50,463 nt of DNA, taken from NCBI GenBank assembly GCA_004793585.1, contig SRZB01000025.1, forward strand, positions 1 through 50,463. Direction: 5' to 3'. How positions within the stretch are numbered: the stretch's first letter is position 1; each line of letters starts with the position of its first letter. This document shows, in pieces, positions 32,039-41,226 of this stretch. The notes below the pieces were generated by a model, which saw nothing but the letters and a program-made list of their open reading frames with translations, was not told the DNA's origin and ran no database searches. Source of the stretch: Hominisplanchenecus murintestinalis. Its GTDB lineage: Bacteria > Bacillota > Clostridia > Lachnospirales > Lachnospiraceae. The position numbers were made by a program, and so were the translations under genes.

Positions 32039-34978
32039 TTATGTTTCAACTGTGCTCTTTAAATAATTCAGCAAATCTTCCCTGACTTCCTGGTGCATAT
32101 GTGCCTTAACCTTCGTAATCTCCCGCATCTTTCCACGGTTATCTTTTTTCTGCCCTGCTTTCGCTTCTATTACATCAAAAAGCCCCATATAGTAAAACTC
32201 CGCGCCTTCAGAATCACTCTTCTTTATAAAAAGCCGTCTGCGCTCTGCCGTCAATACCTCTTTCATATAACTGCTGTCCGGACCTCTTCCAATCTGAGAA
32301 TCCCACATAAAAGTGTGATTATCCACAAACTCATCTGCATAATCCGGCTTTCCCTCTAAATATTCCTGCCCCGAAGCACTCTCCTGCTTATGATACGTCA
32401 CAAAAATACAGGCATCGCCGTCAATTCGTCTCATTCCATACATCGTAGAGGACATATCCCTTGTGCAATTCAATAACTGACATACATCCCTGCGAGAGTA
32501 TTTTTCATAGAGCACAAACGCATCTTCCCGCAATTTCCCTGCATACAAATCCTGCATTCTTGCCTGAGAAAGTTCTACTAAATCCTTCATAAAGGAATAA
32601 AATGCCGGATGATTCAGCCTTTCATATAAACTCCTCATTCTCCAGATCATCCCCGACTGTGTGCTCTGTACCATTTCAATCTGCGCGTATTTCTTTTGTT
32701 CATCGCTTTTACTAACAAAAGAACCCTCCAGATTCGAAACAGCAGAATCTATCTCACGTTCAGATACCCTACTCCCATACTTTCTCTCAATTTCCTCAAT
32801 GACAAACAATTTGTCAACTTGTCCCCTTTTCATAATCTCCGACAAAATCTCAGCCTCATGAGGACGTTTCCCTCTCGCAACAACTTTCGAAACATATTCC
32901 AGCGTCAGGACTTCTTTTTCTGTTAAAGACTCCGTACACTGCTCCCGATCAACACTCTGCAAAAAATAATAATATGTTTTATAATGCTCCAAAATAAGCA
33001 GAGGGTCCACTTCTCCATTTTTATAAAAGTCCATCAGCGTTGGAACCCGTCCCAGCCGATATTTTAAATCACGGTAACTCTTTTTTATTATCGACTTGAT
33101 TCCCTTCATCTGGTCGATAGAACGAAAAATTTTGTTTTTAGCAATCTCATCAAAATGAATAGTAGACGCCCCCGGAATCACCCGGCATCCTTCCATCACA
33201 TAGCGGCGCATATTATCCTTATTGTAGTTCCGCTCACCCGACAGTGCAATCGGTATCATGAAATTATTCTCGTAATTCCCTATGAAATCCAATATCACCA
33301 CGTATTCCTTATCTTCTGCCTTTCGCAGTCCTCTCCCTAACTGTTGGACGAATACAATTGGCGACTCCGTTGGCCGAAGCATAATGACCTGGTTAATCTC
33401 TGGAATGTCAACACCCTCATTAAAAATATCCACTGTAAATATATAATCCAGAATATCCTCCCGCCCATCAGATACCAGTCGTTCTACCGCTTCCTCTCTC
33501 TTTTCCTGTTTATCTTCACCAGTTAAGGCGAGCGCCCGAAATCCCCTGTCATTGAACTTCTCACTGAGAACTGCCGCTTCTCTTTTCGAACTGCAAAAAA
33601 TCAGTCCTTTTACACGGCTGCCGCTGAAACCATAAAACGCCGCCTGCTCAATTACATAATCCACACGCGTATCCGATATAAGACAGTTAAAGTCTGCCTT
33701 ATCCTCCACCGCTTCCCCATCAATCCTCAAATCTGTGATACCAAAATAATGAAATGGACACAGCAGATTTTCTTCCATTGCCTGCTGCAAACGTATTTCA
33801 TACGCAATATTATGGTCAAACGCCTCAAATACATCAAAATCATCCGTTCGCTCCGGTGAGGCTGTCATTCCCAGCCAGAATTTCGGCTTGAAATATTTCA
33901 TAATCTCCTGATAGCTGCCTGCTCCTGTTCTGTGAGCCTCATCTATAACAATCATCTGAAATTCGTCCGGCGAAAATCGTTCATGCACTTCCGGTCTTGC
34001 CATCATATTCATGGTAGAAAATAAATACTCGGCGTCGTACTCCTTAGAATTTCCGGATAAAAGCCCGAAACTCTTCGTATTCCCAAAGACCTTTTTATAG
34101 CTACGGATTGCCTGTTTTGCAATCTGCTCTCTATGTACTAAAAACAAAACCTTTTCTGGATTTTCTTCACGCAGGGCAAACGCAGAGGCATATGTTTTCC
34201 CAGTACCTGTCGCCGAAATTAAGAGAGCTTTTTCCTCACCATACTCCCGAAGCTTCTGCAAATTCGCAATAAATCCCACCTGCATAAAATTCGGCTGAAG
34301 CGTAAACTCCTCCAACCGAACAACCTCCTGCTTCCTTGCAATTTCCTTTTGCTTCCTGATTACTTTATTTCGAACATAGCTTTCCGAATACTGATCAATA
34401 AACTTTTCATACGGTAACGCATACGAAGAATCCCATAACTGCTCAAACTCCGCCAGCACATCCTGTGTGTATTCTCCCTGTTCGGCCGACACGATTTTCG
34501 TATTCCACTCCCGGTTTGTTGTAAGCGCACTCTGCGTCATATTCGAACTGCCAATTATAATACGATATAATTCTTCCTTCTTAAAAATGTATCCTTTGGT
34601 ATGAAATCCTTCCCGTGCTTCCTCCGTTACATACATTTTCAGCGTAATATTCTTTAAGCCAGCAAGCGTTTCCATCGCCTTCGGCTCACTGAAATTTAAA
34701 TAATCTGTCGTCAAAATCCTTCCGGGAATCCCCCTCTTTTCAAGCTCCTTTAACGTCTGAAGCAGAGGTGTAATCCCTCCCCTCGTAATAAACGCAACAC
34801 TGATCGCAAATTCATCACACGAAAAAAGCTCATCCTCAATGGATGAGAGAACCTTTTTGCCCTGTCTGTAATCATTCGAGACAAACTGCGGCTTATAAGC
34901 CAAGTTTGAGGAAATATTACGATTTATAAATGCAGCTGCAAACCCTTGTTCCAGGAGTTGGTATGTTTCAGTTTCCAT
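32039..34978 (-). CDS. PLD-nuclease / DEAH helicase / DUF3427 protein
   Basis: 979 residues. N-terminal phospholipase-D-like nuclease domain (about 45-185; FHTKGYIF with His126-Lys128, IIIGSSNMTQSALTTNREWN). SF2 helicase core with Walker A ATGTGKT (256-262), DEAH at 346-349, motif III GMTASPERTDDFD, and motif VI QQLGRGLR. C-terminal DUF3427 (about 700-979) with a winged-helix-like middle. This is a known SSL2-like architecture often found in defence islands. It is preceded by GGAG 8 bases upstream. The role is inferred; no methylase or restriction gene is next to it. Confidence 0.85.
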   Translation of the reverse strand: METETYQLLEQGFAAAFINRNISSNLAYKPQFVSNDYRQGKKVLSSIEDELFSCDEFAISVAFITRGGITPLLQTLKELEKRGIPGRILTTDYLNFSEPKAMETLAGLKNITLKMYVTEEAREGFHTKGYIFKKEELYRIIIGSSNMTQSALTTNREWNTKIVSAEQGEYTQDVLAEFEQLWDSSYALPYEKFIDQYSESYVRNKVIRKQKEIARKQEVVRLEEFTLQPNFMQVGFIANLQKLREYGEEKALLISATGTGKTYASAFALREENPEKVLFLVHREQIAKQAIRSYKKVFGNTKSFGLLSGNSKEYDAEYLFSTMNMMARPEVHERFSPDEFQMIVIDEAHRTGAGSYQEIMKYFKPKFWLGMTASPERTDDFDVFEAFDHNIAYEIRLQQAMEENLLCPFHYFGITDLRIDGEAVEDKADFNCLISDTRVDYVIEQAAFYGFSGSRVKGLIFCSSKREAAVLSEKFNDRGFRALALTGEDKQEKREEAVERLVSDGREDILDYIFTVDIFNEGVDIPEINQVIMLRPTESPIVFVQQLGRGLRKAEDKEYVVILDFIGNYENNFMIPIALSGERNYNKDNMRRYVMEGCRVIPGASTIHFDEIAKNKIFRSIDQMKGIKSIIKKSYRDLKYRLGRVPTLMDFYKNGEVDPLLILEHYKTYYYFLQSVDREQCTESLTEKEVLTLEYVSKVVARGKRPHEAEILSEIMKRGQVDKLFVIEEIERKYGSRVSEREIDSAVSNLEGSFVSKSDEQKKYAQIEMVQSTQSGMIWRMRSLYERLNHPAFYSFMKDLVELSQARMQDLYAGKLREDAFVLYEKYSRRDVCQLLNCTRDMSSTMYGMRRIDGDACIFVTYHKQESASGQEYLEGKPDYADEFVDNHTFMWDSQIGRGPDSSYMKEVLTAERRRLFIKKSDSEGAEFYYMGLFDVIEAKAGQKKDNRGKMREITKVKAHMHQEVREDLLNYLKSTVET

Positions 34979-35044
34979 ATGCCTATGCTCCTAATCAAAA
35001 ATATATTTATAGAAAATATTCTAAATCCCTTTGAAAGTTCTATA

Positions 35045-35092
35045 AAAAATGACTCACGAAAACGCCGAAACCCGCTTTCGTGAGTCATTTTT
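35045..35092. terminator. Strong bidirectional terminator hairpin
   Basis: AAAAATGACTCACGAAA (35045-35061) pairs perfectly with TTTCGTGAGTCATTTTT (35076-35092): a 17-bp stem with a 14-base loop. On the minus strand it ends the giant surface-protein gene, whose last stop is at 35288. The 195 bases between hold only a short unconvincing frame. Confidence 0.75.
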
Positions 35093-35287
35093 CAACAGCT
35101 CAAATTCAGCATCCGTGCACGCACTAATCCCGCTAAAAACCTCCAACGGTTTTTGTTCACTAACTGCATTATATCTATAAATCCTCAAAACGTCAACGGC
35201 TTTGCAAAAAGTTACAATGAAGCGACCGCCATGACGATATTTCACGGACTTTGCAGCAAGTGCAAAGTCCTGGGCTGAACTGTTACC

Positions 35288-35905
35288 TTATTTCCCTACT
35301 TTCACAGTTACAATCACTTTCTTTTTCCCGGAAGAAACCACGATCTTTGCCGTTCCTGCTTTTCTCGCAGTGACAACGCCTTTCGCATTGACCGCCGCAA
35401 TCTTTTTATTTGAACTTTTACATGTTATCTTCTCCTGTGACGTCACCGGGGCAATAACAGGTTCTAATGATATTTTCTTTCCTCTTGTAAGCGACACATT
35501 CTTAGATTTCACGGTAACCTTTGTTGTTTTTACCTTTTCTTTCTGCACTTTTACGTTAACCGTCTTTTTCAATCCGCTCGCCAATGTGATTGTCAGCTTC
35601 ACCCTGCCTTTTTTCTTCTGGGCTTTCAGTTTAAAAGCGCCGTCAGGACTCACCTGCGATACTTTTAAAATCTTTTGATTGCTTGAGCTTACGGAGACAA
35701 CTGAATCGCCTTTAGCCATGCCTGTCACTTTGAATTTCTTTGTCGCTTGTCTTAGCTGCATCTTCAGGCTTTTTGCCATCAGCTTTATATACGGAGACAG
35801 CCGTTTGTCATAGCTGCGCTTTTCAGAACTACCGCATACAGAACATACCCGCTCCTGCCGCTCCTCTGCAAATACCGTTGCATCCTCCGTCGTCTTCCAT
35901 GAAGT
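35288..35905 (-). pseudogene. C-terminal part of a giant surface protein (Ig-like domains), cut off by an element
   Basis: The frame is open without a start from the element junction at 35908: T-S-W-K-T-T-E-D-A-T-V-F-A-E, then VCSVCG, then Ig-like (Big_2) repeats such as SVVSVSSSNQKILKVSQVSP, KVTVKSKNVSLTRGKKISLE, KSSNKKIAAVNAKGVVTARK. About 205 residues remain. Such domains extend surface proteins from the cell wall. It is the missing end of the gene at 41227-47177: the reading frames agree across the element and share one AAC codon. A later internal ATG (35779) would give 163 residues without a signal peptide. Confidence 0.8.
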
Positions 35906-35908
35906 GTT
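35906..35908. other. Attachment-site core, left end of the element
   Basis: GTT at the junction CCATGAAGT-GTT-TTGTCAAGTG. To its left lies the C-terminal part of the surface gene. Confidence 0.6.
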
Positions 35909-36283
35909 TTGTCAAGTGCTTTTTTGAGTTATTGACGCAAGCCCTTATTAGTGCGGCGGGAAACGGGGCAGGAATAGGGGCGCAAAATGCACCTGTGGAC
36001 GGTTAGAAGCCGTTTTCGCGTGTGGGTAGTATAAAACCCTTGCTTGGTGGTTTTTCGTGCCTGAAACGCCTTAAAAATCAAGCCTTTTCAAGCCCTATTG
36101 CGTAACATTCCATTCTGTTCTTTGGGAGAGGTCGGGGGCGCGGGGGCAGAGCCACCGTAAAACCTACCGACAGCCGCCGAAGTAGTGCAGACGGTTTTGC
36201 CGTTAGAATGAAGCGGACGAAAGCGGGGGCAGGGTTGTCAAATCCTGTTCCCCGTTTTCGGCGGCGAAATGGCAACGGCAAAA

Positions 36284-36366
36284 ATCCAGACGGTCAAGGG
36301 TTTAAGAGTGGAGATTTTTTCGCGCACTTTGCGAAAAAATACTACTCGTCCCTTGACGGTCTGGAT
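36284..36366. other. Large nested hairpin in the non-coding left end of the element
   Basis: Outer arms 36284-36300 and 36350-36366 (16 of 17 paired; CCAGACGGTCAAGGG side), middle GAGT/ACTC, inner arms ATTTTTTCGC (36314-36323) and GCGAAAAAAT (36331-36340) with loop GCACTTT. The 555-base stretch from 35909 to 36463 has no convincing gene. The hairpin could be a replication or transfer signal or a small RNA. Confidence 0.5.
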
Positions 36367-36391
36367 AGTCGGAACGGATATAGAGCAGGGG

Positions 36392-36420
36392 TTGTTTTTG
36401 TCAGAGAGGTGTGCTATAAT
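36392..36420 (+). promoter_or_regulatory. Promoter of the coiled-coil gene
   Basis: TTGTTT (36392-36397), 17 bases, TATAAT (36415-36420); the start codon follows 43 bases later. Confidence 0.65.
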
Positions 36421-36463
36421 TCAAATATAGTTGGAAAAATTTTTATAGGGGGAGGAATGGGCA

Positions 36464-37063
36464 ATGAGTATAACAAATATAGCTGGCGCAGTCAGCCCGG
36501 CAACCACACCCAAAGCAAAGGAAATCAATGATACTTCTTCTTTGGATAGGAAAATAGAGCAGTTAAAAAACAAGCGCATTACAAATATAGAAAAGCATAT
36601 CGCCCAGTTAGAACAGCAAAAAGGGCAAGAAAGCCGCAATACTTCTTCTAATGACATAAAAAAAAGAGTTGATACCTATGAAGCACAACCGCCGCAACAA
36701 TCGGCGGGAGTGTATCAAGTTACTCACGATGAAAATGGTCGGAGAATTATTCAAGTAGATGAGAGTTGTGAAACTGCACAGGGACAACCTAAAGCCAAGC
36801 CCCAGGACGAGAGCGAAAAACCTAATATTGTAAAGACTACTGTAAACACAGATAAAGTAGATAAGGAGATTGAGAAGTTAAAGCAAACACAAACACAGCT
36901 TGAACAGAAAATTGCGGCGGCAAAGGAACCAAAGGAAAAAGAGAAATTAGAGGCACAGCTTGCACAAGTAAATGCCGAACTCAAAGCGAAAGACAATGAC
37001 ACATACCGTCAGCAACACATGGAAATAACGGAACAAAAAGTGGTTTCAAAAGTTGGCGAATAA
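36464..37063 (+). CDS. Coiled-coil protein of unknown function (element cargo)
   Basis: 199 residues with GAGG 8 bases upstream. It is highly charged and rich in Gln and Lys. Two coiled-coil segments are visible (about 26-52, SLDRKIEQLKNKRITNIEKH; and about 125-175, VDKEIEKLKQTQTQLEQKIA, KEKEKLEAQLAQVNAELKAK). The middle carries YQVTHDENGRRIIQV. No signal peptide, membrane helix or known domain. It is the only gene of the element on the + strand and has its own promoter and terminator. Possibly a regulator or partner protein of the host; I do not recognise it. Confidence 0.7.
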   Translation: MSITNIAGAVSPATTPKAKEINDTSSLDRKIEQLKNKRITNIEKHIAQLEQQKGQESRNTSSNDIKKRVDTYEAQPPQQSAGVYQVTHDENGRRIIQVDESCETAQGQPKAKPQDESEKPNIVKTTVNTDKVDKEIEKLKQTQTQLEQKIAAAKEPKEKEKLEAQLAQVNAELKAKDNDTYRQQHMEITEQKVVSKVGE

Positions 37064-37097
37064 ATTTCTCATTTATCGGGCTAATTCAAAACTCAAA

Positions 37098-37137
37098 ACA
37101 GAGCGGCGGGCAGGTGTTGACTATCCCGCCGCCCTGT
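37098..37137. terminator. Bidirectional terminator
   Basis: ACAG(A)GCGGCGGG pairs with CCCGCCGC(C)CTGT; TTTGTT follows on the + strand and TTTTGAG on the minus strand. It serves the coiled-coil gene and the convergent relaxase gene. Confidence 0.75.
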
Positions 37138-37140
37138 TTG

Positions 37141-38547
37141 TTATCGCTCCATATCCTGCTTTCTGCGGGGTTGCTGTTCCCGCTGTTCCTGCCGCAAGAT
37201 ACTGTAAACACTCTTTCTGATTTTCTCCGCTTCTTTCACTTCCTCTTTCAATGCAAGATACCGCTGATTAAGCGTTTTCCTCTCGGCGGTCAGCTTGGTG
37301 TATTCTTCTTTCCATGCCTTTGTCGGGATTGTGGTCTTGCCGTTCATCACACCTTTGAGATAATCTTTCGCCGTTGTGAATAGGATTTGCTCGGCTTCGG
37401 TCAGCGGCTTCTTTCCCTTACACTTGAAATAAATGTCGGCTTGCTCTAAATGCATTTTCAGAGTGGCAAGCCGTCGCTCAACAGGTTTCAGCTTCCCTTG
37501 AATATCCAGTTGTTCCCCTATCATGGACTTGAATTTTTCATCAAGCCCCGCCATATCCATAATGCTGTTGGTTTGCAGGAAGTTCAGCATTTTCGCCGCG
37601 TCTTTGAGATTATACAGCGATTGCGAATATCCCGCTTTCCCCGCCTGTGCCTTGCGTGACAAAATGCCTTGAATGTAGTCAGCAAGGGTGGGCGGCTCGG
37701 TGTTCTCGGCTTCTTCTTTCAACCAGTTTTGCAGTTTGGAGATACGCGCCTTTAACTGCCGCAACTTCTGGTTCGTCACTTCGATTTCGCGGTTAAGGTC
37801 GCCGCGCTCGGTGCGGATACCGCGCTTCTCCATAGCGGAAGCGGCAACGCCTAAATGGACGGTGGGTATCTGGTCTATCCCTTGCCGCTCATAACTGCGG
37901 TGGTCGATACGCTCCGCGTGTCCGTACTGCTCCAATACCTGATTGCAAAGCCCCGCCCATGCCGCCCGCCATTCCTCGGCTTTGGTCTGCTCGTTCCAGT
38001 CGGTAGCGGGAATGGATTTGCATTTGTACTGCCGCTTTTTCGGGTCATAGATTTTATTCCCGTCCCTGTCAAGAATGTACTCCTTTTTCTGCTTCGCTCC
38101 CCACTCGCCGCCCTCGTTAAAAGGGCGCATTGTCAGCATGATATGGGCGTGGGGGTTGCCGCCGCCCGTATCATGTAGGCATACATCGGCGCACATTCCC
38201 GCCGCCACAAAATGCCGTTTCACATACTCGCGGACAAGGGAAATGCCTTGCTCCCTCGTCAGTTCGCGGGGTAAGGCAATTTCAATCTCCCGCGCAAGCT
38301 GGGCGTTTTTCGCTTTCTCGATTTTCTCAACCTCGTTCCATAAAACCGCCCTGTCTGAAAAAGCGGCGGGGGCGTGGTCGGGGAGTAAAATCTCCGTATG
38401 GACGACACCGCCCTTATGGGTGTAGTCGTGGGTCATTCCGTCAAACTGGTTTGTGATTTTTTCCCCCGCCCGGTAAGCGGCGGCGGCAACAGCGGATTTG
38501 CCTTTGCCGCGGGATATGACTTTGATACTGCAATGGTAGATTGCCAC
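37141..38547 (-). CDS. MobA/MobL-family relaxase
   Basis: 468 residues from a GTG at 38547 (AAAGGAG 8 bases upstream). The longer frame from 38637 would start inside the oriT region. Catalytic region: AIYHCSIKVISRGKGKSAVA, AAAYRAG with Tyr25 as likely nucleophile, and the HUH site CLHDTGGGNPHAHIM (His125, His133, His135). A helical C-terminal half with coiled coil (about 270-460). This is the MOBQ type, whose oriT has the core TAAGTGCGCCCT; that core lies 103 bases upstream of the start. It should nick there and depend on another element for the pore. Confidence 0.9.
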   Translation of the reverse strand: MAIYHCSIKVISRGKGKSAVAAAAYRAGEKITNQFDGMTHDYTHKGGVVHTEILLPDHAPAAFSDRAVLWNEVEKIEKAKNAQLAREIEIALPRELTREQGISLVREYVKRHFVAAGMCADVCLHDTGGGNPHAHIMLTMRPFNEGGEWGAKQKKEYILDRDGNKIYDPKKRQYKCKSIPATDWNEQTKAEEWRAAWAGLCNQVLEQYGHAERIDHRSYERQGIDQIPTVHLGVAASAMEKRGIRTERGDLNREIEVTNQKLRQLKARISKLQNWLKEEAENTEPPTLADYIQGILSRKAQAGKAGYSQSLYNLKDAAKMLNFLQTNSIMDMAGLDEKFKSMIGEQLDIQGKLKPVERRLATLKMHLEQADIYFKCKGKKPLTEAEQILFTTAKDYLKGVMNGKTTIPTKAWKEEYTKLTAERKTLNQRYLALKEEVKEAEKIRKSVYSILRQEQREQQPRRKQDMER

Positions 38548-38628
38548 GCGCCACGCTCCTTTCTGCGGGTAACTCCCGCCGTTTCCTTTTGTGCCGGCAG
38601 GCACAAAACGCCGTCTGCAAGACCGCAC

Positions 38629-38664
38629 ATACCACATTTATGTGGTATATAAGTGCGCCCTTGC
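38629..38664 (-). other. oriT with MOBQ-type nick region
   Basis: A perfect inverted repeat ATACCACAT-TT-ATGTGGTAT (38629-38648) is followed directly by TAAGTGCGCCCT (38650-38661). This layout, a hairpin followed by AAGTGCG/CCCT, is that of RSF1010/R1162-like transfer origins, compared from memory. GCCCTTGC then forms a hairpin with GCAAGGGT (38673-38680). A further repeat, TTTTGTGCC/GGCACAAAA (38587-38608), lies on the relaxase side. Confidence 0.7.
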
Positions 38665-38693
38665 TTTTTTAGCAAGGGTATAGGGATAGCCCG

Positions 38694-38987
38694 TTACCCT
38701 TGCGCCGCGCCCCCGTCCGCGTCCCCGCCTGCGCCGCCCTCGCGGGCTGTATGGGCGGTTTTAGCGGTGTGTGGTGTGTTACCCTGTGCCGCCGTTTCCG
38801 CGCCCTGTGCGGGGGCTGTGGGGGCGTTCTGGGCGGTCAGTTCGTCCAGTATGCGGCGGCATAGGCGTTTCGTCCTGTCCTTGCGCTCCTGTGCCTTTTG
38901 CTCCTGCACAAGCTGTCTGCGCCTGTTTTCAAGCTGTCGGATTTCTTCCTCAATGCTTGTGATTTTTTCGGCTTTGGTCTTTGCCAT
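38694..38987 (-). CDS. DUF3847 protein
   Basis: 97 residues with AAAGGAG 10 bases upstream. The N-terminal half is a charged coiled coil (KAEKITSIEEEIRQLENRRR, ERKDRTKRLCRRILDELT), matching the DUF3847 pattern. The tail from about residue 53 is Ala/Gly/Thr-rich low complexity (HTAKTAHTAREGGAGGDADG). Genes of this family stand next to MobA/MobL relaxases on Clostridia elements, so it is probably a relaxosome accessory. It lies on the far side of oriT from the relaxase. Confidence 0.75.
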   Translation of the reverse strand: MAKTKAEKITSIEEEIRQLENRRRQLVQEQKAQERKDRTKRLCRRILDELTAQNAPTAPAQGAETAAQGNTPHTAKTAHTAREGGAGGDADGGAAQG

Positions 38988-39070
38988 GCGTCAATCGCTC
39001 CTTTCATGTCTGGTGTGGAATGGATTGGATAGGAATGGAATGGATTTTTACAGATAACCGTTTTCCCGTT

Positions 39071-39238
39071 TTATTCCTGCTTGTCGGCAAGTATCATTTT
39101 CAAAATCTTGTCACGGAATGTTTCTGTGCCGCTGTGGTTGAAAAACAACTCCGCAACAATGGTCTGCCCGTTCCTGTGTGTCGTGATGATACCGTCCGGC
39201 TTTCGGGGCGGGGTGGGTGTTTCTTTCTTTTCTGTCAA
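39071..39238 (-). CDS. tnpW: TnpW-like protein (TTG start)
   Basis: 55 residues from a TTG with AAGGAG 7 bases upstream. KPDGIITTHRNGQTIVAELF then FNHSGTETFRDKILKMILAD gives the TnpW pattern (beta-strand pair followed by F/S-G-T-E-T-x-x-D-K-I-x-x-x-I). It lies downstream of the recombinase gene, as in other elements of this class. It was missed by ATG-based reading because of its start codon and size. Confidence 0.7.
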   Translation of the reverse strand: MTEKKETPTPPRKPDGIITTHRNGQTIVAELFFNHSGTETFRDKILKMILADKQE

Positions 39239-39327
39239 TGGGTCGCTCCTTTCTGTGGGCGCGGAAAAGGGATTTCCCGTAATCGGAAAATCCCTCTCTG
39301 CTGTCGGTTATTTTGTTAGTGTTATTT

Positions 39328-41172
39328 TTACTGTGCAATCGCGGCGGCTTGCGCCTTTTTCCTCGCCCGGTATTCCCGCGCTTTGATACGGTCATACTCC
39401 CGTTGCTTTTCAATATTTTTAGCGCGGTAGGCTCTGGAATATTCCCGGTGGTAGGCGCGGCTCTTTTCCTTTTTCGCTTCTTCGATTTCCTCCCGCATTT
39501 TTTTGATTTCCTGCTCTGTCGGCTCGGCAAGCTGTGTCAGTTCGTTCTCAAATCTGCCGATATGGTTGAAGTATATCCCGATATGCTGAATGGCGTATCT
39601 CGCCCGTTTCTGGTCGCGCTCATGCACTTCAATCCTGCTGATAAACTCGTTTAGAATGGCGGGGGTGAGTTCGGCAAAGTCGGCATACCGTTCTGTCAGC
39701 TTCACAAACCTCTGCGCCCGTCCTCCCGCGTTCTCAAAAGCGGACAACTGCTCTTTGATTTCCGCAAGTTCCTCTTTCAAGGTATAGTATTCTTCCGAAT
39801 ATTTCCGCGACATCTGCTCGTAACGGTCTTGCTCAATTACTCCCAGTGCGTTGTCCTCGTACAGCTTATCCAGAACCTTTTCGATTTGTTCAAGCCGCGT
39901 TGTGATTTGCGGTACGCGCTTTTGCTGTTTCTTTGTCCTGTCGGTCTGCTGTACGTCAAGGCTCTTTTTCACTAAGGCTTCAAAATCCGCCCTGTTGCTG
40001 ATGGAGTATTCCGCGATTTTTTTCAGCACCTCCGAAACGGTCTGCATGAGTAAATCCGCGTCCATGATATGCGGGGAATGACACTTGGGATTTCTGGCTT
40101 TCCCCTTGTGGTACTCACTGCAAAAGGCAACGTGCCGTTTGCCGCCGTTCCTGTAATCTATCCGTATGTGCATTTTTGCGCCGCAGTCCTTACAGAAAAG
40201 CAAGCCCGACAAAGGGTGGATTTCCCCGTCCCCGTTTGGTCGCTTGACAGGGGCGTTTTCCAAAATCCGCTGTACGTTTTCAAAATCGGTGCGGTCGATA
40301 ACCGGCGCATGGACATTTTCGGTAATCTGCCACTGGCTTTTGTCTACATAGTGGTTTCGTTTGTCGCGGAAATGCTTTGTGGTCTTGAAGTTGACTACAT
40401 CTCCGCAATACTCCTGCCTTGTGAGGATACGGGTCAGGGTCGCCTTATTCCATTTGTAGCGGTTTTCTTCGTTCAGCGTCCTGCTTTTTGCCGTTCCCCG
40501 CCCACGGTCTTTCATGTAGAATGTGGGGGTCGGGATTTGCTCATTTTTCAGATATACGGCAATCTGGTTTCGGTTTTTCCCGTCCAGAAACAGGCGGAAA
40601 ATAAGGCGGACAACTTCGGCGGCTTCTTCGTCAATCAACCAAAAATCCTTGTTGTCGGGGTCTTTCACATAACCATAGGGGGCCTCGGTTGCGATTGGCT
40701 TGCCACTCATGCCTTTGGTCTTAATGCCCGTTTTCACTTTCTTGCTGATGTCCTTTGCGTACCACTCTGACATGATATTGATGAACGGCGCAAACTCCAA
40801 TGTGTCGGGCTTTTCGCTGTCTATCCCGTTGTTTACCGCGATAAAGCGCACGTTGTTTCTGCGGAAAATCTCCATAGCGTTTCCCACTTGGAGATAGTCG
40901 CGCCCCCAACGGGTCATATCTTTCATAATGCACACGCCGACTTTGCCGTTTTCCACGTCCTCTATCATGCGGGAGTAGGCAGAACGGTCAAAAAATCTGC
41001 CGCTTTCGTCGTCGTCAATGTAGTGCCGGATATTGGTTAATTTTAACTGTCTGGCATAGCTTTCCAGAAATTTCTTCTGGTTCTGTATGGAGTTGCTTTC
41101 GCCGCCGTCCCTGTCCTCGTCCCCCACGGATAGGCGGGAGTAAAGGGCTGTGATTTTGCTGTAATCATTCAT
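39328..41172 (-). CDS. Large serine recombinase of the inserted element
   Basis: 614 residues from the ATG at 41172, which has AGGAGG 8 bases upstream; a frame from 41193 places the ribosome site inside the gene. The resolvase domain has ALYSRLS (catalytic Ser15) and VCIMKDMTRWGRDYLQVGNA. The recombinase domain is followed by a zinc ribbon (LLFCKDCGAKMH..FCSEYHK..CHSPHI), a long coiled coil (about 390-500) and a basic tail rich in Arg/Lys (RAYRAKNIEKQREYDRIKAR). The enzyme should have made the insertion at 35906-41235. Its start is 60 bases from the right attachment core. Confidence 0.9.
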   Translation of the reverse strand: MNDYSKITALYSRLSVGDEDRDGGESNSIQNQKKFLESYARQLKLTNIRHYIDDDESGRFFDRSAYSRMIEDVENGKVGVCIMKDMTRWGRDYLQVGNAMEIFRRNNVRFIAVNNGIDSEKPDTLEFAPFINIMSEWYAKDISKKVKTGIKTKGMSGKPIATEAPYGYVKDPDNKDFWLIDEEAAEVVRLIFRLFLDGKNRNQIAVYLKNEQIPTPTFYMKDRGRGTAKSRTLNEENRYKWNKATLTRILTRQEYCGDVVNFKTTKHFRDKRNHYVDKSQWQITENVHAPVIDRTDFENVQRILENAPVKRPNGDGEIHPLSGLLFCKDCGAKMHIRIDYRNGGKRHVAFCSEYHKGKARNPKCHSPHIMDADLLMQTVSEVLKKIAEYSISNRADFEALVKKSLDVQQTDRTKKQQKRVPQITTRLEQIEKVLDKLYEDNALGVIEQDRYEQMSRKYSEEYYTLKEELAEIKEQLSAFENAGGRAQRFVKLTERYADFAELTPAILNEFISRIEVHERDQKRARYAIQHIGIYFNHIGRFENELTQLAEPTEQEIKKMREEIEEAKKEKSRAYHREYSRAYRAKNIEKQREYDRIKAREYRARKKAQAAAIAQ

Positions 41173-41226
41173 GTGCATATCCTCCTGCGTCAATATAGGT
41201 GTTGTTTACAGTTAAGATTATGCACC

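Noticed and set aside
35054..35245. A 63-codon minus-strand frame
   Set aside because: It ends inside the terminator hairpin, and no ribosome site or family is visible.
36208..36531. A 107-codon + frame across the large hairpin
   Set aside because: It overlaps the promoter and the start of the real coiled-coil gene in another frame and translates hairpin sequence.
39111..39530. A 139-codon minus-strand frame
   Set aside because: It overlaps both the recombinase end and the TnpW-like gene in other frames; very Lys/Arg-rich shadow.
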